Source: Haloglycomyces albus DSM 45210 (GTDB taxonomy: Bacteria > Actinomycetota > Actinomycetes > Mycobacteriales > Micromonosporaceae). Taken from it: a DNA stretch of 64,000 bases. Below are positions 57,445-64,000 of this stretch, piece by piece. The translations under genes and the position numbers were made by a program. The notes below the pieces were generated by a model. The model had not been told where the DNA came from, ran no database searches, and saw only the letters and a program-made list of their open reading frames with translations. Where the stretch lies: positions 1,919,615 through 1,983,614 of the forward strand of contig NZ_AZUQ01000001.1 in the NCBI RefSeq assembly GCF_000527155.1. Reading direction: 5' to 3'. Position 1 is the stretch's first letter. The number at the start of each line of letters is the position of its first letter.

Positions 57445-58668
57445 ATGACGACTCCCGGCCCTCTCCACATCCGAGCCGTATGGTTGCCGGATGATCGTGA
57501 GCGCGATATCTACATCGACGGCGATCGCCTGGGGTTCACCCCGGTGCCGAACGCCGAGACCGTCGCCGACGGCGGTTACGCGCTCCCCGGCTTGGTGGAC
57601 GCTCACTGCCATATTGGAATCCGGCGCGGTGCCTCACCGATCGAGTCGCTGGATGAGGCCCGTGAACTGGCGTATCAGGATCGCGACGCGGGAGTTCTGG
57701 CGATTCGGGATGCGGGCTCTCCCTATCCTTATCCCGAACTGGTCGGGGAAGACGGTATTCCGCGGCTGATTCGCGCCGGACAGCACATTGCCGCCTCCAA
57801 ACGGTATCTGCGGGGAATCGGCCTGGAATGTGAGCCCGAGGAAGCGGTGGCGGCTCTGGCTCGTCAGGCGCACGAGGGTGACGGCTGGGTCAAACTGGTG
57901 GGCGATTGGATCGATCGTTCACAGGGCGATCTGGCGCCGAGCTTTGAACCCGAGGTCCTCACGGCGGCGATCAAGGCCGCTCAACGTGAAGGTGCCAAGG
58001 TCGCCGTCCACACCTTCAGCGAGGAGGCCGTGGAGTGCGTGGTGCGGGCCGGAGTCGATTCGGTGGAGCACGGTACCGGGTTGTCGGTTGACGTCATCGA
58101 CACGATGGCCCGGCAGGGAACGGCACTGGTGCCCACCATGATCAATATCGAGACGTTCGACGACATCGCCGATCAGGCGGAGAGTAAGTTTTCCACCTAT
58201 GCCGCCCATATGCGTGATTTGAAGCGTCGTTTCCCGGAAGTCGTGGCGCAAGCGGTGGAAGCCGGGGTTCCCGTCTTCGTCGGTACGGACGCGGGAGGCG
58301 GAATCAACCACGGCCTGGCGGCGCGGGAGATGCGTTTGCTGCGGGACAAGGCCGGTCTCGCGGCGGAGGACGTGGTGGGGGCGTCGTCGTGGCGTGCCCG
58401 TGAATGGCTGGGCTTGCCCGAGGGATTGGGTGACATCGTCGTTTACGATCGGGATCCGCGAGTCGATCTGGATACGGTGTTCGATCCGCGGCGTATTGTG
58501 CTACGCGGTCGGGTAGTGCGCTTAGGTGGCGTCGTCGTAGCGGGTCGCGTCTCCGGTACTGCCGGTGTCGCCGCCGGCGGCGGGGGTTTCCGAGTCGCCG
58601 CCGCCGGACCGGAACGATCGCCGAACCGAGTTCTTGGTCTCGCCGATATCGCGATTGAGACGGCGTGA
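57445..58668 (+). CDS. Metal-dependent amidohydrolase with an antisense-derived tail
   Basis: A 407-residue amidohydrolase-superfamily protein. The metal motif DAHCHIGI, the carboxylated-lysine-type region GWVKLVGDW, later ligands VAVHTFSEEAV and SVEHGTG, and the final aspartate in FVGTDAGGG are intact. It resembles imidazolonepropionase/prolidase-like hydrolases; the substrate is unknown. The conserved domain ends at VLRGRVVR near residue 358. The last 49 residues are Gly/Ala-rich and are encoded opposite the 3' end of tatB, which they overlap by 147 bases. Confidence 0.88.
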   Translation: MTTPGPLHIRAVWLPDDRERDIYIDGDRLGFTPVPNAETVADGGYALPGLVDAHCHIGIRRGASPIESLDEARELAYQDRDAGVLAIRDAGSPYPYPELVGEDGIPRLIRAGQHIAASKRYLRGIGLECEPEEAVAALARQAHEGDGWVKLVGDWIDRSQGDLAPSFEPEVLTAAIKAAQREGAKVAVHTFSEEAVECVVRAGVDSVEHGTGLSVDVIDTMARQGTALVPTMINIETFDDIADQAESKFSTYAAHMRDLKRRFPEVVAQAVEAGVPVFVGTDAGGGINHGLAAREMRLLRDKAGLAAEDVVGASSWRAREWLGLPEGLGDIVVYDRDPRVDLDTVFDPRRIVLRGRVVRLGGVVVAGRVSGTAGVAAGGGGFRVAAAGPERSPNRVLGLADIAIETA

Positions 58669-58980
58669 TTCCTCCGACAGCGGTTCGGTGGTCTTTTTGA
58701 GGTCGTCGACGGTACTCTTCAGCGGATTGGACAGCAGCTGCTGGTCTTCCTCGCTGAGGACGTGCTTACGCACGAAGGAGCGGGGATTGAGGTCTTCGGG
58801 TTTGACCTCGGTGCCGATTTCCTTACTGAGCGAGTCGGCGGCGTTGCCGGCCATGCCCCGGATTTTGGTGATGAATTTACGCAGGTTGGCGAGCGCCTGG
58901 GGTATCTTGTCCGGCCCCCACAGGAGGAGCAGGAGAAGCAGGAGGATGATGAATCCCGGGGTACCTATGTTGGAAAGCAC
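58522..58980 (-). CDS. tatB: Sec-independent translocase protein TatB
   Basis: A 152-residue TatB. It starts MLSNIGTPGFIILLLLLLLLWGPDKIPQAL: a short N-tail, one membrane helix, a Gly-Pro hinge and an amphipathic helix (LANLRKFITKIRGMAG), then an acidic, disordered tail. With TatC it recognises twin-arginine signal peptides and exports folded proteins. The last 147 bases overlap the convergent amidohydrolase gene. In actinobacteria, tatB is often near an htrA-type gene, as here. Confidence 0.9.
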   Translation of the reverse strand: MLSNIGTPGFIILLLLLLLLWGPDKIPQALANLRKFITKIRGMAGNAADSLSKEIGTEVKPEDLNPRSFVRKHVLSEEDQQLLSNPLKSTVDDLKKTTEPLSEESRRLNRDIGETKNSVRRSFRSGGGDSETPAAGGDTGSTGDATRYDDAT

Positions 58981-59103
58981 GTCTACCTCGATATTTACTG
59001 CGTCGTCGACGCCGGTGCGCCGACGTGGGAGGGCATCGCCGTGCGGGCGACCAGTACCAGACTATGTCGTCGACGGCGGCCTTGGCAATGTGGGGACATA
59101 CTC

Positions 59104-59133
59104 GGGGACCGCGCCGGGGCGGCCCCCGCTTTT
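59104..59133 (+). terminator. Plus-strand terminator beyond the tatB start
   Basis: Arms GGGGACCGC and GCGGCCCCC (one mismatch, six-base loop) followed by CTTTTAT. The T-run is on the plus strand, yet the next plus-strand gene upstream is the amidohydrolase, which ends 435 bases earlier. A transcript from there would run antisense through all of tatB before stopping here. Confidence 0.55.
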
Positions 59134-59179
59134 ATCACTTTACTTTATTGAATATAATTTGCAGGCCGGAGCCCGGGCG

Positions 59180-60433
59180 TCAATCGTCCTTCGATTTTGC
59201 CGCGAGGGTGACCTGTGCGCTCTGTTCCTGCCCGTCGCGTTCGAATGTGACGGTGACGGTGTCACCGGGGGCGAATTTACGCACCAAGGCGACCAGTTCG
59301 GTGTTGTCCGAGACCGTGCGGTCGGCGAAACTGGTCAGTACGTCGCCGTCGCGCAGGCCGGCATCGTCGGCCGGTGAACCCGGAACCACTTCCTCGAGTT
59401 CGACGCCGATGCCCACCTTGGTAGTGCCCAGGCTCGCTCCGAAGACGGTGTGGCTGGCCTGGCCGGTGTCGATGATTTCATCGGCGATGCGCTTGGCCTG
59501 GTTGATGGGGATGGCGAAGCCGATGCCGATGTTTCCCGCTTCGCCTTGCTCGTTGGCGAATCCGGCGATCGCGGTGTTGACCCCGATGACCTGGCCTGCG
59601 GCATCGGTCAGTGCCCCTCCGGAGTTCCCGGGGTTGATGGCAGCGTCGGTCTGAATGGCGGCCATGACCGATTCGGTGTTACCGTCCAGGCTTTCGGTGA
59701 CCACCGGCCGATCGAGGGCCGATACGATCCCGAGGGTGACCGTCGAGGTCAGTCCCAGGGGCGCTCCGACGGCGATGACCGGGTCGCCGACCGCGAGCTC
59801 GTCCGAATCGGCGATGGCGACCGGTTGATGGTCGTCCCCCGCGATCTTGATGACGGCGACGTCCGACTGCGGGTCGCTGCCGACGACCTCGGCGTCGCTG
59901 ACCTCACCGTTGGAGAGGCGTACCTGCAGTTGGGAGGCTGAGTTCTCCCCGCCCATCGCCACGACGTGATGATTGGTCATGATGTAGCCGTCCTCGGAGA
60001 CGATGAACCCCGAGCCGTTGCCGCCGTCCGGGGTGAAAATCGTAACGACGCTGGGAAGCAACTCGTCGACCACGCCTGAGACCGATTCGGGGTCCCGATC
60101 GACCACGGGGGAATTGGCGTCTCCGATGGAGCTGGAAAACCGGACGTCCCCCAGCAGGAGACTGCTCACGACCGTTCCCGTGATTCCGGCCAGAAGCGCC
60201 GTGATCGCACAGATCACGGTGACCATGCCGAGCCCGACGCCCTGCCGAGGCGGAGACGTGGGGGGCAGGGCCTCCGTCGCGGGAGGCGGCGGAGCGGGAT
60301 AGCGCACGTAGGCCTGGCTGTGGGGATTGCGCCACGGGTCGTGGGCCGCGTTGGGGTTCCAGGTCGCTTCGGACAGTGGTGGCTGAGGTCGGGGCTGGTG
60401 GTGTGAAGGTGTTGCGTCGTTACCAGAGCTCAT
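59180..60433 (-). CDS. HtrA/DegP-like membrane-anchored serine protease
   Basis: A 417-residue protein with a long Pro/His-rich cytoplasmic N-terminus (1-70), one membrane helix near 68-92, an extracytoplasmic trypsin-like domain and a C-terminal PDZ domain. The triad is in MTNHHVVA (His), SDVAVIKI (Asp) and NPGNSGGAL (Ser). It degrades or refolds damaged envelope proteins. The start MSSGNDATPS is chosen because the frame upstream is not conserved in kind. Transcribed towards tatB. Confidence 0.93.
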   Translation of the reverse strand: MSSGNDATPSHHQPRPQPPLSEATWNPNAAHDPWRNPHSQAYVRYPAPPPPATEALPPTSPPRQGVGLGMVTVICAITALLAGITGTVVSSLLLGDVRFSSSIGDANSPVVDRDPESVSGVVDELLPSVVTIFTPDGGNGSGFIVSEDGYIMTNHHVVAMGGENSASQLQVRLSNGEVSDAEVVGSDPQSDVAVIKIAGDDHQPVAIADSDELAVGDPVIAVGAPLGLTSTVTLGIVSALDRPVVTESLDGNTESVMAAIQTDAAINPGNSGGALTDAAGQVIGVNTAIAGFANEQGEAGNIGIGFAIPINQAKRIADEIIDTGQASHTVFGASLGTTKVGIGVELEEVVPGSPADDAGLRDGDVLTSFADRTVSDNTELVALVRKFAPGDTVTVTFERDGQEQSAQVTLAAKSKDD

Positions 60434-60943
60434 AGTGGAATTCTCATCATCTCTGTGGTCCGGCGGGCTGTCGTACGCGAAGGCGAGAGCTGGAGTCGGT
60501 TCTCGTCGTCTTCGGCCCCTCACTCGAGGCTCTCTTGTTCAAGCGATTATGTCGGTCGATTGCACCATATGTTCGCCACTCGACGTGGAGAGTGCCGCCG
60601 CGCCCTGAGACACGGCCGTCACCGGTGGCGCTCACGGAATCGTCGTCCCATATGAGGCAATGACTGGTTTTGGTAACTCCAGTCTGCCTTACGCGCGCGA
60701 CAACGGCACTGGGATGGGCGATAGAGTTCGTTGTGGAACGGAGCGGTGGGCCGAAGCGTGCGCGGAACGCTCCGATTGTTAATGGAGGGACGGTCGGCCT
60801 GCTCTGTCGTATGGCAGACCGACCTCGGGTTAAAGGGGTGCGCAGGAAATCGATGAAAGCGGCGTGGGGACGGGGCACCCGACGGCGATGACGGTCGCAT
60901 CGCTCAGGGGCCGACCGCTGAGACGGGTCAGTACTCGGCAGGA
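60434..60943. other. Gap between htrA and the DUF3117 gene
   Basis: About 510 GC-rich bases upstream of htrA. A plus-strand frame of 73 codons (60670-60891) crosses it but has an unconvincing, Arg-rich product. No terminator or RNA element was recognised with confidence. Confidence 0.4.
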
Positions 60944-61114
60944 CTATTCGACCAGTGAATCGTGCAGCTGCTTGTTGAGCGATTCGGCTTCTTCTTCGGT
61001 CATCTCCACAACAAGACGTCCGCCGCCTTCCAGTGGCAAACGCAAGATGATTCCGCGACCTTCTTGAGCAACCTCCAGCGGGCCGTCGCTCGTTCGCGGT
61101 TTCATGGCCGCCAT
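60944..61114 (-). CDS. DUF3117 family small protein
   Basis: A 56-residue protein starting MAAMKPRTSDGPLEV and ending in a short helix (EEEAESLNKQLHDSLVE). It is recognisable as DUF3117, a strongly conserved actinobacterial family of unknown function, and is full length. AGGGGAG precedes the ATG. The 250 bases upstream hold its promoter and no other gene. Confidence 0.9.
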   Translation of the reverse strand: MAAMKPRTSDGPLEVAQEGRGIILRLPLEGGGRLVVEMTEEEAESLNKQLHDSLVE

Positions 61115-61366
61115 ATCTGTCTCCCCTCGGTGAGCAATGTCGCGATCGCGACCTGACGTAGCTGCTCCCAATTTTCCCCTACCGAGGTGACACGGTCGAA
61201 CCCGCCCCTGAGTGTTAGGGCGAAATCTTCCCGTGCCCGCCTCCGGAGACGCCGTTTCCGGCCGAAACGACATGGTGGAACACGAGATCGACCCCGTACG
61301 CATCGTGAGTGCGGTATTTCACAGCATGGCCGTCGGGGCGTCCACGTGCTTGCGACCCGGTCCGCG

Positions 61367-63745
61367 CTAACGCAGGTGTTTGGGGCGAATGACCAGCCAG
61401 AGGACGAGAGCGGCAACGCCCGCACCGGCCGCGACCGCAGCCACGATGGTGTTGAACACTCCGGGGAGGCTCAGGTCGAACAGCCAGGAACCGACCGGAG
61501 TGAACAGAGCCAGTGAGAAGGCACCCCCGCACGCGGCCACCAGGCCGAACTTCCACAGGCGGTAGGGGCGCGACACGATGGCCAAGGCCGTCAGAGCCAC
61601 TGTGAACAATACGATCGCCGAGGTCGTTTGACCGGCCAGTTCATCGGCGCCGTGCCATCGGACGGTGACATAGGCGACGAAGGTCGCCAGAGAGCAGGCG
61701 ATTCCGGCGGGTATGGCGAACTTCAGGACGCGCTGCACGAACCCCGGTCGGGCCCGATCAAAGGTCGGAGCCAAGGCCAGGAAGAACGCGGGAATCCCGA
61801 TGGTCAACGAACCGATGAGCGTCACGTGAATCGGCAGGAAGGGATACGGCAGGGGATCGTTGTCGGTTCCCCAGGCGAGGACGGCGCCGACGGCGACGAA
61901 CAGCGCGAGACAGATCGAATAGATCGTCTTGGTCAAAAACAGGTTGGAGACGCGTTCGATGTTGCCGAGGACGCGTCGCCCTTCGGCGACCACATGGGGC
62001 ATGGTGGCGAACTCGTCGTCCAGAAGAACGATCTGAGCCACCGAGCGGGCGGCCGGTGAACCCGACCCCATGGCGATCCCCAGGTCGGCGTCCTTGAGGG
62101 CGAGCACGTCGTTGACGCCGTCGCCGGTCATCGCGACGGTGTGGCCCCGGCTTTGCAGGGCCCGCACGAACGAGCGTTTCTGGTGGGGATTGACGCGACC
62201 GAAAATCGTATTCTCTTCCAGTGCGTCGGCCAAGGCACGTTCGTCATCGTCCGGCAAGGTGCGCGCGTCCACCGTTTGCCCCGCACTGTCGACGCCGAGC
62301 TGCGAGGCGACCGCTCCCACGGCCGCCGGAGAGTCGCCCGAAATGATCTTGACGTCGACGTCCTGGTCGGCGAAGTACGCCAAGGTCTCCTCCGCCGTCG
62401 AACGCAGACGTTGCTTCAAGATCACGAGGGCCCGGGCCCGGACTCCTTCGACTCCACCGGTGGTGCTGGCACTGTCGGCAGTGGCCAGGACCAACACCCG
62501 CAGCCCTTGAGCCGAGAGCATGTCGGCGTCCAAGGCGGCGTCGTCGTCACGGGACAGCAGTACGTCGGGGGCACCGAGCAACCAGTTCCCATGGTCGGTG
62601 AAGCGAACCCCGCTCCACTTTCGGGCCGACGAAAACGGCATGGTGTCGATGACCCGCCAAGCGGGGTCGGGGACGTCATTGGACTCCAGATACTCGGCCA
62701 CCGCCGTCATGGTGGGATTGGGGCTGTCGTCGCTGTGCGACAAGGCCGCCAAGGCGGTCTCGACGTCCACGTCCGAACCCTCGCCGACCGGGCGGATCTT
62801 CTCGACGTCCATTCCGCCTTCGGTCAGGGTCCCCGTCTTATCCAGACAGAGCACACTGGTACGTGCCAGGCCCTCGATGGCCGGTAGTTCCTGTACCAGG
62901 CATTTGCGTTGGCCGAGACGTATGACGCCCACCGCGAACGCGATGGAGGTGAGCAGCACGAGGCCCTCGGGAATCATGGGAACGATACCGGCGACCGTGG
63001 AGAGAATCGACTCCGATATCCGGGAACCGCTGACCAGCAACTGGCCGACGATCAGCAAAAGTCCGATAGGGATGATCAGCCATGTGACGACCTTGATGAA
63101 ACGATTGATGCCGTCCCGTAGGTCGGAGTGAGCCAGCGTGAACTGACTGGCCTCCTCGATCAGGCGAGCCGCGTAGGAATCCTCGCCGACCCGCTCGGCA
63201 CGGAAGACACCCGAGCCCGCCACCACAAAGGAGCCGCTCTTGACCTCATCGTCCGGTTCCTTGGCCACGGGATCGGCCTCCCCGGTGAGCAGGGATTCGT
63301 CGACTTCCAAATTAGAGGACTCCACGACGGGACCGTCGACGGGAATCCGATCCCCGGGCGACAGCTGGATCAGGTCGTCCTGCACCAGTTCGGCGGGATC
63401 GATGTCGACCTTCTCGCCGCCCCGGATCACCGTGGTCTTCGCCAGATTGACCAGTGACAGCTTATCGAGTGTGCGCTTGGCCCGCAGCTCCTGAAAGGTC
63501 CCGATTCCAGCGTTGAATACGATCACGAGGCCGAAAAGGCCCTGCTTGAATCCACCGAAGGTGATGGCGATGACGGCGAGGACGCCGATGACGGTGTTGA
63601 AAAGAGTGAAGAAGTTTCCGCGCAGAATGGCGGACAGGGGGCGTGAGGTACGGCGTTTAACGTGATTGACCAGGCCGGACGACTGTCTTTCGCTGACTTC
63701 GTCAGGAGTCAAACCGGTGTGGGAATCAAGAACGGGTGTGGTCAC
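61367..63745 (-). CDS. Cation-transporting P-type ATPase
   Basis: A 792-residue P-type ATPase. It has the actuator motif LLTGEADPVAKEP, the phosphorylation motif CLDKTGTLTEGG near residue 302 and the hinge MTGDGVNDVLALKDADLGIAMG, with about ten membrane helices (two pairs before the phosphorylation domain, six after). Membership is closest to the type II/MgtA-like HAD-IC ATPases of actinobacteria (CtpE-like); Ca or Mg are possible substrates. The GTG start gives TTPVLDSHTGLTPDEVSERQ; longer frames upstream run through the promoter. Confidence 0.9.
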   Translation of the reverse strand: MTTPVLDSHTGLTPDEVSERQSSGLVNHVKRRTSRPLSAILRGNFFTLFNTVIGVLAVIAITFGGFKQGLFGLVIVFNAGIGTFQELRAKRTLDKLSLVNLAKTTVIRGGEKVDIDPAELVQDDLIQLSPGDRIPVDGPVVESSNLEVDESLLTGEADPVAKEPDDEVKSGSFVVAGSGVFRAERVGEDSYAARLIEEASQFTLAHSDLRDGINRFIKVVTWLIIPIGLLLIVGQLLVSGSRISESILSTVAGIVPMIPEGLVLLTSIAFAVGVIRLGQRKCLVQELPAIEGLARTSVLCLDKTGTLTEGGMDVEKIRPVGEGSDVDVETALAALSHSDDSPNPTMTAVAEYLESNDVPDPAWRVIDTMPFSSARKWSGVRFTDHGNWLLGAPDVLLSRDDDAALDADMLSAQGLRVLVLATADSASTTGGVEGVRARALVILKQRLRSTAEETLAYFADQDVDVKIISGDSPAAVGAVASQLGVDSAGQTVDARTLPDDDERALADALEENTIFGRVNPHQKRSFVRALQSRGHTVAMTGDGVNDVLALKDADLGIAMGSGSPAARSVAQIVLLDDEFATMPHVVAEGRRVLGNIERVSNLFLTKTIYSICLALFVAVGAVLAWGTDNDPLPYPFLPIHVTLIGSLTIGIPAFFLALAPTFDRARPGFVQRVLKFAIPAGIACSLATFVAYVTVRWHGADELAGQTTSAIVLFTVALTALAIVSRPYRLWKFGLVAACGGAFSLALFTPVGSWLFDLSLPGVFNTIVAAVAAGAGVAALVLWLVIRPKHLR

Positions 63746-63896
63746 AATTGAGAGTTTAAAGTATGTCCTCAAACAAGTGGACGTGGTCGTCAACCTAGCG
63801 TCACGAGCGCGACGATGCTCGGAATCGATCGCGACGCACGCTCGTACCCGGCACACGAGCCGCTCAACCGGTTCGACGGCCGCTGGAACATACCCG

Positions 63897-63910
63897 TAAG
63901 ATGTATAACC
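63897..63910 (+). promoter_or_regulatory. Candidate -10 box of proS
   Basis: TAAGAT (63897-63902) lies eight bases before the ATG at 63911, and no ribosome binding site lies between them. A convincing -35 was not found. Confidence 0.35.
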
Positions 63911-64000
63911 ATGGCCAAAGTACTCACAAGTCAAGCCGAGGATTTTCCTCGCTGGTATCAAGATGTCGTCGCAAAAGCTCAACTGGCCGAGAACGGCCCG
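63911..64000 (+). CDS. proS: Prolyl-tRNA synthetase, N-terminal 30 codons
   Basis: The first 30 codons of a gene cut by the window edge. The start MAKVLTSQAEDFPRWYQDVV is the typical N-terminus of the short, eukaryote/archaeal-type prolyl-tRNA synthetase found in many actinobacteria. The enzyme charges tRNA(Pro). It is divergent from the P-type ATPase. Only the N-terminus can be judged, but this sequence is very distinctive. Confidence 0.85.
   Translation, partial: MAKVLTSQAEDFPRWYQDVVAKAQLAENGP

Noticed and set aside
60670-60891. A 73-codon plus-strand frame between htrA and DUF3117
   Set aside because: Arg-rich product, no clear ribosome binding site, located in a promoter-bearing gap.

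Overview
The window looks like a chromosomal segment of a moderately high-GC, salt-adapted actinobacterium. A Glycomycetaceae-like halophile fits best, but this is inference from gene content only. Actinobacterial hallmarks are mtrA-mtrB-lpqB, the mec-cysO-cysM cysteine pathway with a sulfur carrier protein, DUF3107 and DUF3117 small proteins, a PIN-PhoH protein, an EspC-like type VII secretion protein, and several promoters placed so close to the start codon that the transcripts should be leaderless. A complete ectABCD set shows that ectoine and hydroxyectoine are made as compatible solutes.

Layout. 1-9 kb: the 3' part of an ABC exporter, a nitroreductase, a DUF255 thioredoxin-like protein, a MOSC protein in an operon with a SoxR-like MerR regulator, a divergent split transketolase pair, a small membrane protein and a secreted SGNH esterase. 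9-14 kb: mfd overlapping mazG. 14-17.4 kb: ectABCD. 17.7-24.6 kb: a TetR regulator, DUF3107, then lpqB-mtrB-mtrA and a type II NADH dehydrogenase. 24.6-30 kb: an accessory region with a structured dispersed repeat, three unrecognised minus-strand genes, hairpins, a possible leader peptide and an AT-rich stretch of orphan genes, one with a frameshift. 30.2-33.6 kb: a five-gene type VII secretion-associated module (two YbaB-like proteins, an EspC-like protein, two unknowns). 33.7-44.8 kb: amtB, an MBL-fold hydrolase, murI, mec-cysO-cysM, an MFS transporter, pncB and a NarL-type two-component system. 44.9-50.8 kb: an M28 peptidase with a membrane domain, the second repeat copy running into a lysozyme-like gene, a polysaccharide deacetylase lipoprotein and PIN-PhoH. 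51-55.4 kb: a tight four-gene cassette around a soluble FtsK/HerA-type ATPase. 55.8-64 kb: ffh, an amidohydrolase whose 3' end overlaps tatB, an HtrA protease, DUF3117, a P-type ATPase and the first 30 codons of proS.

Most genes are housekeeping or stress functions: osmolyte synthesis, envelope homeostasis, transcription-coupled repair, nucleotide clean-up, protein export. The least explained parts are the FtsK cassette (51.1-55.4 kb), the structured repeat present in opposite orientations at 24.8 and 47.6 kb, and the accessory stretch between 25.2 and 33.6 kb. No tRNA, rRNA, CRISPR array, transposase or integrase was recognised.
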